Notes under the pieces: generated by a model
Told to the model about the DNA's origin: nothing
Seen by the model: the letters and a program-made list of their open reading frames with translations, nothing else
The model's database searches: none
Assembly: GCA_001969505.1 (NCBI GenBank)
Contig: LSSK01001175.1
Coordinates: 1-14,515 of the forward strand
Reading direction: 5' to 3'
Length of the DNA stretch: 14,515 nt
From: Zancudomyces culisetae
Taxonomy: Eukaryota; Kickxellomycota; Harpellomycetes; Harpellales; Legeriomycetaceae
In this document: piece after piece, positions 1 through 8,671 of the stretch
Layout of the letters: each line of letters begins with the position of its first letter
Position numbering within the stretch: position 1 is the first letter of the stretch
Position numbers and translations under genes: made by a program

Positions 1-105
1 AGATGGTTCATAGTCTCTAAGATGCATTGGCTCATGACGTATTGCGGCTGCGTTTACTCCTACTCTCAGTGAAGAGAGTATCAGCGTGAGTACTAAAACT
101 TTCAT
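1..105 (-). CDS. N-terminal fragment of a probable secreted protein
   Basis: Reading from the ATG at 105 down to the window edge gives 35 codons without a stop; the rest of the gene lies to the left. The translation begins MKVLVLTLILSSLRVGVNAA and continues into a polar stretch with His, Arg and Glu. A Lys after Met, a hydrophobic core of about 12 residues and a small-residue site (VNA-A) are what a signal peptide shows, so I infer a secreted or cell-wall protein. The mature part is too short to name a family. A TATA box on the same strand at 271-279 supports a real 5' end. The leader resembles that of the glycine-rich protein at 13299-13955. An intron near the left edge cannot be excluded. 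Confidence 0.6.
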   Translation of the reverse strand, partial: MKVLVLTLILSSLRVGVNAAAIRHEPMHLRDYEPS

Positions 106-270
106 TTTTAAATGTTGCTTGTATCGGCTCTATTGATATACAATTTAGTTTAAGCTGGTCTGCTGAAATATAATTTACTTGTCTTTATTGCTATTGTAGT
201 AATGAATAAACGTCAGAGTAGAGTATACTTGTGAAGCTTTATGCTGTTAAATAGTGATGTCGATGATGGC

Positions 271-279
271 CTATTTATA
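271..279 (-). promoter_or_regulatory. TATA box for the left-edge secreted-protein gene
   Basis: The minus strand reads TATAAATAG, a canonical TATA box, about 165 nt upstream of the ATG at 105. Transcription starting some 30 nt downstream would leave a leader of roughly 130 nt. Assignment rests on motif and position only. Confidence 0.45.
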
Positions 280-641
280 CTTTTTTGCAAGCGCATATAT
301 TACTCGTATTTGAGAGTGCAAACGCTTAAGTTGAGTTATATCAATCCACCACAAATACAACGTATCTTCTAAAAACACAATACTTTCAACTTTGGTAGCT
401 ATTTTGCTGTAATGTGCTCTCAAAATAACATGTATCGTATCGTATATTATTTTAAACTAAGTGTTATTATGTAAATAAAGAACATTTTTTTCCCCATTTT
501 TACTAGGTTACAATCCAAACCGTTATTTCATTGAAATTTGGTCTAAAGAGTGCTTTTCGCAAAATTTGAGTGAATGATAGAATTAAAATGGTGCAAGGTC
601 ATAATGGAACGATCAGTAGAAATCAGACAAAACAAAAAATT

Positions 642-656
642 CCGCTCAGTGAGCGG
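642..656. other. Palindromic hairpin followed by a T-rich run
   Basis: CCGCTCA-G-TGAGCGG has perfect 7-bp arms around one base, is preceded by an A-rich run and followed by TTTTATTTTA. In bacteria this would be called a factor-independent terminator. Here it stands alone in a gene-free stretch, so its role is unknown; it could be the remnant end of a small mobile element. Confidence 0.4.
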
Positions 657-3227
657 TTTTATTTTACTACTTTTTGTAGAGTGGACATTAATAAACATTA
701 AAACATACCAGGGTTTATCAACATGCGGAGACAGAATAATAGGGCAAGGAATTCAAAACGAGTTAGAGATATAGCTTCTTTACACACCAAACAAAACGTT
801 TCATAAAAATATGTCGAGTATGCAGCATTTTTGCTCCCGTTACTATCAGGTTAATGTCATTTTCATCACAATCACTAATAATGATGGTGCATCAATTGTA
901 CATTTGTTCTATGAAAAAAATCAATTAAAACCAGTAATTTCCGAAAAATAACATCAAGTTATGTATTAGCTCAAAGGAAAAAATATACATTAAATAGAAA
1001 TTTTTTCAGCTGCTTTTTTTTAGAAATATTTAACATATTTAACGTGTTCAGTGTACATTTGCAAGGAAGCAGAAAACGGATTGTTTCTAACGATGTACTT
1101 ATATTTACATATTTTTTGTATAGTGTATATTTCAAAGTCTTAACCCTTGCCCCACCTAAGTTATAAAAAAAAGGGGAGTTTTAATGCATTTTCCAGGTAT
1201 CGTTTCAATCAACCGACTAGCAGCTATCAACAAAGCACCATAGTATGTTTAGTCCAGTGGTATAGTTAATACATGTTCAATAAAAAACTTGTTTTTTCTT
1301 AAAAAAGTTCTATTAAATATAATAAGAAATCTAGGTTGCGACAAAGAGCTCCAATGTACAAAAATGAATGTAACCCTGGGACTAGATTTACGGGGATAAT
1401 AACGTAAAGCATTGGAATGTGCATCTATATTTCGATCAGCCAGCAAATGTTTGTAAAGCAACAAAATTTTAACTTGAGTTTAATAACTTCTCTAAAATTA
1501 AAAAAACATACCCCACCACTTTTCGATAATCTATCAACCTTATTGATAGTGGAGTTTATGGCGCTAATTGGGTGTCTATATATTTAAAATGACGTGTATA
1601 GTACTTTTAGCTGTACAAGGTCAAAGAGTAGCTAATTTTTGAAACCAGATTTTTTACTAAGTTTCAGCACGATAATGAATAAAAGATTATAATATTGAAA
1701 AAATCAAGAATTATGCGCATACTAAGGACTATGGCTATCAGAAACACCGCACCACAGTACTCTCCCGTAACAGGGAGTATATCTAATTTTGTGATATGCA
1801 TGAGAGCGGTCTGGACAAAAGCTTCCGATGTGACAGATATGGATGTTAGTTATACTCCGGAGATGTTTTTACGATTGGTTCAAATGATATTGCAGTTGTG
1901 TTTCATTTGTAGTACCCTTATCTTACACTTTAAACAAAGACCATGCTATACGCCCTTATAATATATGGTAAAACTGGTAATGCGGCTTCTAAAAAAAAAT
2001 CTTTTTTGGTTGAGATAGTTTAACAGTACACCCTTATTTTCGATTTGTTGTATATTTGATTAGTTGGGTTACGTTGAGGTTTCAACTTTTGGCTGTACGA
2101 TGCATTATTATTCTGATGTGAAAAATGGCAAATATATAAATCTATCTTATCAAGATGGATTTGTATGTTGCACTCATAAGAGAAGTGGTTTTTTAACTGC
2201 TTTCTGAATTTGGAGAATACTAATAGGTAAGAAATACTTTAGAATAAACCCAAATAAAATGAGAGGCAAGTATTTTGCATGAACATAACCTCGTGTTATT
2301 TTTTGTGAATGAATACATGGAATAGTTTCAAAGGGATAGTAATCCCGCCTCTAAAATATAACAAGAAAGAAAAGAGAAATAACTCCATATGTATTTATGT
2401 AATGGATTTAAACCTCTTCTAAGCACTAAAACATAAATTTTATTTTAATCAGAGTAGTACCACACAAGGTATATTAAGTATGTTTTGATTTAACAATAAA
2501 TAAAGAACAATGGTTTAAAAGTGATCTCTATATACCTTTTCGTTTTGTCAAAAATATTTTTATAGCACTAAACATCACTAAAATCGCCTAATTTACAAGC
2601 CATAATTGAAAGTATAGTCTCATAAACGTGATTTTTGACCCAAAAATTTTGTATATATTTCTATGTTGTTACAGAGCGTACTCGTGTTATATGATGAAAT
2701 GTTTATCTTTGTTAAACTACAGTTTAGTCTTATTTGTTCTATATTATAACCGCTGTGTTCATAAAAGTTTGTTATTTTTTTGGGGGGGGTTTTGCATATC
2801 TTGATAAATAATCATTGTTTTTAAAACACTTCTTTTAATATAGGCTGGTTCTTGCAGGTGGCCTTTGATTATCACAACGATTAGATATACCCAGTGCACA
2901 ACTCGAGTAAACCCTTATATTGATATTACTATAATCTCATTATTATGTTGGGTCTATAAAATACATTCATAAGGGTCATACAATTGTCGGTATTTCAAAG
3001 TTTATATTCAGATTTGTACCAATATATTTACTTTTACAACTAACCAACATAGAAATAAAACCTGCACACCTCATTTAACGAGCTTAATCTGCATTCATTA
3101 ACATGAAGGTGGTTGGTGGTAGCGAAGTGTTAACCTAGCTTTACAGCTTAAAGTTGGTGTATAGAGTCTTTCACTAATGTAGCCATCTCAGTAGACTTAT
3201 TTGGTTAGCGAACCTGCGATTTGGAAC

Positions 3228-3258
3228 CTGGATATGAAATCTGGATATGAAATCTGGA
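3228..3258. repeat. 13-bp tandem repeat, about 2.4 copies
   Basis: CTGGATATGAAAT occurs twice in perfect tandem (3228-3240, 3241-3253), followed by CTGGA. It lies in non-coding sequence and looks like a recent small duplication. Confidence 0.8.
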
Positions 3259-4002
3259 ATATACTTGATTGCTACAACCCAAACAGTTTAACAATCAGAA
3301 TCAAATGAACTGAATTGGAAAATGAGAGATTCTATAGGCCAGCTCTAGCAGAAATTGCGAGGATTATTGGATTACTCCCTCGAACTTGGTTTATGTAAAC
3401 TGCAAGTTGATAAATGGATATAAATACCAACAAACCCTTGAACTCTTATTTGTGGCGTGAGTTGATAAATGAGCAAATAAATAGGTGGTCGAATTGCAAA
3501 GTCCAAAAAGCTTTTGTGAAAATAATTCAATTATCCGTTTAAATTTTACAAAAAAAAAAGGAGAATCAAGATTGTTATCAGACAACAGTATTGGTTTGTA
3601 TGGTTGGTTTTAGCGAAAATTATAAAATATATCCAAAAGCTGTTCAGAAAGGAGATAAAAAAATTAAGCAAGATGGCAGCAAATCATTCAGATAGCTAAT
3701 CTGGATGGTAATAATGACAAATTTAGCCCTTCTATGGATTTCTGAAAGAACGAATTTCAATTCAGGGCCAAGTTAAAGCTATACTACAGTGCAGGGTTAA
3801 TGAAAAAAAAATTTTTTAGTTTTTTTATTTTTATTTTTAAAAAGTTGCGTTTTGATATCACCATAGTGTTTCCTTTTTCCTTTTTAACTTATTTACAAGC
3901 TTTTTGCAATCTTGCTAAGGTGTAATTAACAACAGATACAATACTTAATAATCACATTATTAAATTAAACCCAACGGGAAACTATTCATATAGCCTTTCT
4001 AT

Positions 4003-4080
4003 ATGTACTACCATACATCAGAAGAGTGCGCAGCAGATTATTTGAGTTGTCAGATTTGGAAAACAGGAAAAAATAACTGA
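4003..4080 (+). CDS. AAP: Arginine attenuator peptide uORF in the CPA1 leader
   Basis: A 25-codon reading frame with its own ATG and TGA precedes CPA1, with no other ATG in the 159 nt between its stop and the CPA1 start. Its core reads DYLSCQIWKT. Counting from Met, Asp12, Tyr13, Leu14, Ser15, Trp19 and a basic residue at 20 fall at the same positions as in the Neurospora arg-2 attenuator peptide, and the IWKT ending matches the yeast CPA1 leader peptide. In those systems the nascent peptide, with high arginine, stalls the ribosome at the uORF stop and shuts off the downstream frame. The uORF start context is poor (T at -3), while that of CPA1 is good (AAA before the ATG), which fits leaky scanning. 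Oddities are Cys16-Gln17 where the known peptides have Asp-His, and an Ala-Ala pair just before Asp12. Function is inferred from homology and position. Confidence 0.9.
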   Translation: MYYHTSEECAADYLSCQIWKTGKNN

Positions 4081-4239
4081 ACGAGATAAAAAGGGGTGAA
4101 CAATCTGTTAAACTCACATAAGCGGCAGAGAAACGAAAATAAAAAAAGCTTTCGGAAAAAATTATATTAAAATTATCACAAACAAATAGAAAAAACAAAA
4201 ACTACGTACATACAAAACAATTTAAAAAAAATTATCAAA

Positions 4240-5559
4240 ATGAGTCTAAATCTTGTAAAAACATTTTCAAAGATCAGGGGTCTCAGCCCAGCATTCAAAG
4301 CAACAGGATTGAACATGAGAAGAATGGCTACCGGAAAACTACAAGCGGTTTTCCCTGTTCAAGATGGCGAGGAGAAGGCGCACTTCCAGTTGAAAACAGG
4401 TGAACAATTTACAGGGGTATCATTTGGTGCAAACACAGCATGTATTGGGGAGGCAGTATTTACAACATCATTGGTTGGATATCCAGAATCAATGACTGAT
4501 CCTTCATATAAGGGCCAAATTCTAGTGTTTACCCAGCCTCTTGTAGGTAATTATGGAGTGCCAAAGAGAACGCGGGATGATTTTGGCCTGCTAAAGCACT
4601 TTGAATCAGAGAAAATCCAGTGTGCAGGAGTAGTTGTTAGTGACATAGCAAAGAAGTATTCGCATTGGAATGCGGTGGAATCGCTGTCTGAATGGTGTCA
4701 ACGATCTGGTGTTCCTGGAATATCAGGTGTGGATACACGAGCAGTGGTACATTTGCTTAGAGGTCAAGGATCAACTCTTGGGGCAATAAACATAGGACAA
4801 GATGTTATGGACATCCAAGCAGAGGTTCAGTGGAGAGATCCAACAAGTATGAACCTGGTGGAGCAAGTTTCGATAAAGACACCTCGCGTATACAATCCTG
4901 GTGGTAAAATCAATGTGGCATTGATTGATTGTGGGGCAAAGAACAATATTGTTCGATTGCTATGCAAAAGAGGAGCAAGAGTGACAGTACTTCCGTGGGA
5001 TTACGACTTTGTTGCACATCTGGACAAGTTTGACGGTCTATTTATATCAAATGGGCCAGGATCACCTGTCCATTGTGTTGAGACTGTGCAGCACCTCCGC
5101 CAAGCAATAAAACTTTACCAGCGCCCAATCTTTGGGATATGTATGGGAAACCAAGTTCTGGGGATGGCAGCAGGATTCGAAGTGTACAAATTGCCATTTG
5201 GAAATCGTGGGCATAACCAGCCAGTGATAGACACTGAAACTGGGCGGTGTGTTATTACCTCACAGAACCACGGGTACGCACTTAGTGACAAAAACGTTCC
5301 AGAGGATTGGCAAGTCAGCTTTGTCAATGCGAACGATGGGAGCGTGGAGGGCATCAAACACAAGTACTTGCCATACTACTCTGTACAATTCCATCCAGAG
5401 GCGATGGGCGGTCCTCTGGATACGGAATATATGGTTCGAGACTTTGTAGACAACGTAGTTGAGTACAGGGATGTTGCCTGGAGAAAACGTGAAGCAGAAA
5501 TGTTTGATAGAGATCTAGGTAAAGAACAATCCCAAAAGCTTCAAATGGCGCTGCAGTAG
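4240..5559 (+). CDS. CPA1: Carbamoyl-phosphate synthase, arginine-specific, small (glutaminase) subunit
   Basis: The 439-residue product hydrolyses glutamine and passes ammonia to the large subunit for carbamoyl phosphate synthesis, the first step toward citrulline and arginine. Residues about 1-33 are rich in Arg, Lys, Ser and Leu with no acidic residue, as in a mitochondrial presequence. About 45-195 is the small-chain N-terminal domain (EAVFTTSLVGYPESMTDPSY, then VSDI and SGVDTRA). About 224-410 is a class I glutamine amidotransferase: SNGPGSP at 270-276, nucleophile Cys301 in GICMGNQ, then His385 and Glu387 in QFHPEA. The catalytic triad is intact, and length matches fungal homologues (about 410-450). 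No intron is needed. Fungi fuse the pyrimidine-type glutaminase into a large multifunctional protein, so a separate subunit points to the arginine pathway, and the uORF at 4003 agrees. The gene is convergent with TRZ1, with 153 nt between stops. Confidence 0.97.
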   Translation: MSLNLVKTFSKIRGLSPAFKATGLNMRRMATGKLQAVFPVQDGEEKAHFQLKTGEQFTGVSFGANTACIGEAVFTTSLVGYPESMTDPSYKGQILVFTQPLVGNYGVPKRTRDDFGLLKHFESEKIQCAGVVVSDIAKKYSHWNAVESLSEWCQRSGVPGISGVDTRAVVHLLRGQGSTLGAINIGQDVMDIQAEVQWRDPTSMNLVEQVSIKTPRVYNPGGKINVALIDCGAKNNIVRLLCKRGARVTVLPWDYDFVAHLDKFDGLFISNGPGSPVHCVETVQHLRQAIKLYQRPIFGICMGNQVLGMAAGFEVYKLPFGNRGHNQPVIDTETGRCVITSQNHGYALSDKNVPEDWQVSFVNANDGSVEGIKHKYLPYYSVQFHPEAMGGPLDTEYMVRDFVDNVVEYRDVAWRKREAEMFDRDLGKEQSQKLQMALQ

Positions 5560-5659
5560 TCTACGTATATAATTTTCTATACTGTTTATAGTCATTTCAA
5601 TTTTATTTTTTTCATTTACTCTAACATATCAAATCCATTTAGCTATTTTTTTTCCAGAT

Positions 5660-5665
5660 TTTATT
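5660..5665 (-). terminator. Candidate polyadenylation signal for TRZ1
   Basis: The minus strand reads AATAAA about 50 nt after the TRZ1 stop, inside the 153-nt gap shared with CPA1. Transcripts of the two genes probably end close together or overlap. No AATAAA was seen on the plus strand of this gap for CPA1. Confidence 0.4.
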
Positions 5666-5712
5666 TATATCATTAAAATTAAAGGAAATGTAAAAAAAAA
5701 AGGCTCTAGGCT

Positions 5713-8664
5713 CTATACAGTAGAATCAGGGTTAACTTCGTCACTAGCTGCATCATATATTGCGGGTGCAAGACGAACAAACTCTTCGATATCAGACGGG
5801 CTATAAATAGCCAAATCGAACGCAAACGCAGGGTATCGAGATTCCAAGTATTTTTCGACATATGACTTGGGAGATAGTCCCAAGTGTTCGCTCTTAATAT
5901 CGTTTATGTCATTGTTTCCAGATGGGTCAGAGAGTTTGTGCTGCAAATATTCAGAGACCTTGATCGATGGAGAATCTGCACTACCAGCAGAAAGAATAGT
6001 GTTTAGGACCATTTCCACGTTAAACGAACGAGGAATACCAATATATCGCTGGCTAAAGTGAGTCAGGAGAAGGCGTTTCGCGCCCATTGATATGGCCACA
6101 GCAAGGGCCTCGGAACATGTGGAATGTTTCTTTGCAATGGCATCACCGAGCATGTCGTCATACATCGTGGCTTCGTGAAGTAAGGTCACATCGTTGTTGT
6201 TACCACCTGATACAACTAAATCTACAATTCGTCTAGTTGGTCTAGTATCACCACTATACACAAGTTGAAAGGTGTTGTTATTGTTCGCCTCCACCATCAT
6301 TTCCGAGGAAGATGATGAGTGTGATGATGGTGATGAGTGAGCTGAAATAAGCAAACAGTAGGAGTGTAAGCAGTGGTTGGCTAGACACGTCTTCAGTTCC
6401 TTTAAATTCAGATCTTTCAATAATTTATCATATATCCATCGGTGGCGGTGAGCTATTATGGCACTAGACTGTGACACTGAGTTTGCCATTAGCAAATCGT
6501 GGTTGTTTATAAACAAAATTTTGTCTCCAAAACCTACATCCAGCATTGTTTCTATTTCTTTGAGAAACTTGTAAAACTTGAGTGGCCCAACAACTACCAA
6601 CGCTGCATCTTTTTGGGCATTGTGTGCATTGCTATATTTGAGATAATCCAGTAGTATTTGCACTGTTCCTAAGTGGTGGTCCGCATGCATGTGCGAAATA
6701 TACAACATTTTCAACTTTCTAATTATCTCGGCATATTCCTTTTCGTTAAATCTTCTGCCTGCTAGAGCTTCATCCCCATCTACACCACTACCAGCTAGCA
6801 TATCATTACTTACCAGTCTTTTTATCTGACCTGAAGTTCCCTCCCCACAATCCAGTAGTATATAGCTATCGCTACCCTTCATGTATACCAAGTTTGATGA
6901 CACATTTCTATGACACGATGGGATTGAAGATCCGGTTCCAAGTGTGGAAATAATAAAATTTTCATTCTTATCCATCAACATTTCAGTGGCGCCCACTCCA
7001 GCATCATCATTAAAGCTATTTTCCTCGGCAACATTATTTGTCTGTTGGACAGGCTGCGACATTAAAGTCGTATCAATCGCAAAGTTAGGCTCAAAATCAA
7101 TCTTTAAATTGTAGTCCGCCACCAGAAACTCAATGCCATTAATGTTTCTGTGCTTGATTGGTTTTGATCCCTTTTTCTTATTGCTCTCCTCTGGTACTCT
7201 GAATACCCTGTTATTTATCTTTCCCAGCTTCTTTTGAAGATTGTAAAATCTTTCAAATGGCTCAGTACTACACTCTTCCATTGCAATCTCTCTATTACAG
7301 ATCATATGCTTCACCCCATGACCAAATCCCTTTATCCATTCTAAATATTTGCTGTTATCTAGTACCTTGACATCATCCAGCAAATGGATTATTAACTTCA
7401 ACTCCTCATCACTTTCTGCATTTTCTCCTTTCCCATTTCCTACAGTCTTAATATGATATTTTAAAAACTCCTCTTTGCGTACTATTGACTCAATATATCT
7501 TGAATCATGGCATTCCACTACCAAAAATACTGATCTTGGTTTCTTTTTTCCGACCACCATTTCCGGCTTGATTTCTTTCCCCTCTTCGTTGAAAACACTC
7601 TTTCCAGCTACTAATTCCTTATACTGTGGTCCTGGTTTCAACCCATACTCCCTCGCTTTTACCGGATCAAATTTACCAGCCGGTTGTGGCCCCACCACTA
7701 CATAACACGTCGTTTGATTGCTGTGTTGAGTCGGTGGCAATACCTTATTCGAGTTATTGTGCTGCCTAATCTTGTGCTCTGCGCTGCCGTGCCCGATTGT
7801 GTTTACAACCCTCCCTTGCCCACCACTGTTGCTCGCATTTTTGGCCCTTTTTACAACATTCTTCGCCTCTCTGTCACCAAGTCCACTATCATGCGCCTTA
7901 TTTTTACTTTTGCCAATACTTCCATTTCCATCGTAGCCTTGGCCCCTGTAACTGCTACTTTCCACATGTATTGATCCACCATCACATGCTTCAGCGCTGC
8001 TTTTGCTCAGTTCAAAATACATATCCTTTAGAATTTCTTCACGTTTCATCTTGTCACGCAAATACATTCCATTACTCTGCCTTTTAATCCTTCCTGATAT
8101 TATATCTTCTTCCTCCTCTACACTTTCCACTGGGTATATATGGACTGGTATCACCCTGATTTCTTCATTATCAAACGCTTTACAACTAGCAAGTCCACTT
8201 TCAGTCATACCCGATTCCTTTTTCTCAGTATATTCAAACTCGTTACACCGGATTGTTGCAGTATTTTGTAGAATAAAATGCCTAGTTGTTGCCAACCCAT
8301 GCATCAAATTTTCCCCCCCATGCAAGTCCACTTTTCTCACCCCTGCATTTGCCAGAGTTAATAACATTCCCGGTACACCCGCTATATTCTCCCAGCTCGT
8401 TCTAGTGAAGAATATGTTGTGTAGTTTTATCAATTTTACCCCCTTTTCCATACATATTCTTTGGACACCCTCTCCACAGTTTATCATGTATCGAGTCTTT
8501 TCCATCAACATCATAATACTGCTAACCCTCGCATTATTACTGGGCGGATTGATTATCTGGATTCCCCATTTCATTGTGTTTATAGAGCTGCTTTGGAATG
8601 TTCTCTTGCTGTTTTGTCGATTTACTTTGCTTTTTAGAAAATTAAGAAAAGTAAATTTTTGCAT
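5713..8664 (-). CDS. TRZ1: Long-form tRNase Z (tRNA 3'-endonuclease), ELAC2/Trz1 family
   Basis: The 983-residue product removes the 3' trailer of precursor tRNAs before CCA addition. It has the two-part layout of long tRNase Z. The N-terminal half keeps the fold but not the metal site (NCGEG at 62-66, FFTRTSWENIAGVPGMLLT at 85-103). A conserved linker follows (about 320-395: PVKAREYGLKPGP, then VFLVVECHD). The catalytic half has GTGSSIPSCHRN at 576-587, DCGEG at 605-609, HMHADH at 658-663, SGDTRP at 804-809, HEAT at 830-833, HST at 847-849 and HFSQRY at 869-874. The usual PxKxRN loop here has Cys584 in place of Lys. Low-complexity inserts sit at about 225-320 (Gly/Asn/Lys) and 775-798 (Ser/His, Asn). 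The first 30 residues (Arg/Lys/Ser/Phe, no acidic residue, RTF-QSSS) look like a mitochondrial presequence. A second start at Met31 (8574) would give a nuclear/cytosolic form. No introns. Length is somewhat above that of yeast Trz1. Confidence 0.96.
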   Translation of the reverse strand: MQKFTFLNFLKSKVNRQNSKRTFQSSSINTMKWGIQIINPPSNNARVSSIMMLMEKTRYMINCGEGVQRICMEKGVKLIKLHNIFFTRTSWENIAGVPGMLLTLANAGVRKVDLHGGENLMHGLATTRHFILQNTATIRCNEFEYTEKKESGMTESGLASCKAFDNEEIRVIPVHIYPVESVEEEEDIISGRIKRQSNGMYLRDKMKREEILKDMYFELSKSSAEACDGGSIHVESSSYRGQGYDGNGSIGKSKNKAHDSGLGDREAKNVVKRAKNASNSGGQGRVVNTIGHGSAEHKIRQHNNSNKVLPPTQHSNQTTCYVVVGPQPAGKFDPVKAREYGLKPGPQYKELVAGKSVFNEEGKEIKPEMVVGKKKPRSVFLVVECHDSRYIESIVRKEEFLKYHIKTVGNGKGENAESDEELKLIIHLLDDVKVLDNSKYLEWIKGFGHGVKHMICNREIAMEECSTEPFERFYNLQKKLGKINNRVFRVPEESNKKKGSKPIKHRNINGIEFLVADYNLKIDFEPNFAIDTTLMSQPVQQTNNVAEENSFNDDAGVGATEMLMDKNENFIISTLGTGSSIPSCHRNVSSNLVYMKGSDSYILLDCGEGTSGQIKRLVSNDMLAGSGVDGDEALAGRRFNEKEYAEIIRKLKMLYISHMHADHHLGTVQILLDYLKYSNAHNAQKDAALVVVGPLKFYKFLKEIETMLDVGFGDKILFINNHDLLMANSVSQSSAIIAHRHRWIYDKLLKDLNLKELKTCLANHCLHSYCLLISAHSSPSSHSSSSSEMMVEANNNNTFQLVYSGDTRPTRRIVDLVVSGGNNNDVTLLHEATMYDDMLGDAIAKKHSTCSEALAVAISMGAKRLLLTHFSQRYIGIPRSFNVEMVLNTILSAGSADSPSIKVSEYLQHKLSDPSGNNDINDIKSEHLGLSPKSYVEKYLESRYPAFAFDLAIYSPSDIEEFVRLAPAIYDAASDEVNPDSTV

Positions 8665-8671
8665 TTATATA
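8664..8671 (-). promoter_or_regulatory. TATA-like sequence touching the first TRZ1 start
   Basis: The minus strand reads TATATAAA with its last A forming the A of the first TRZ1 ATG. If used as a TATA box, transcripts starting about 30 nt or more downstream would lack the first ATG and begin translation at Met31. It may equally be chance in AT-rich DNA. Confidence 0.3.

Larger units (their letters stand above)
280..4002. other. Long AT-rich intergenic region without a supported gene
   Basis: This stretch separates the minus-strand gene at the left edge from the CPA1 leader. It is rich in A and T runs and holds only short open frames (for example 574-774, 1695-1961, 3414-3542). None shows a domain or motif I recognise, and several open only with a non-ATG start. 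No tRNA, rRNA or transposase was seen. Visible structure is limited to a hairpin at 642-656 (7-bp arms with a one-base centre, followed by a T-rich run), a 7-bp stem at 1531-1549, an eight-G run at 2782-2789, and a 13-bp tandem repeat at 3228-3258. The last few hundred bases must contain the CPA1 promoter and leader; I found no TGACTC (Gcn4/Cpc1-type) site there. Confidence 0.6.

Noticed and set aside
574-774. 66-residue open frame in the left intergenic region
   Set aside because: No recognisable motif, composition like random AT-rich DNA, and it spans the hairpin at 642-656.
1695-1961. 88-residue open frame
   Set aside because: It opens with TTG, has no domain that I recognise, and no plausible splice extension was found; a decayed gene cannot be excluded.
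3414-3542. 42-codon ATG frame containing SYLWRELINEQINRW
   Set aside because: It looks somewhat protein-like, but there is no family match, no neighbouring exon and no conservation evidence.
3800-3925. Another ATG frame upstream of CPA1 (begins MKKKFF)
   Set aside because: It arises from A and T runs and does not resemble the attenuator peptide; whether it is even in the transcript is unknown.
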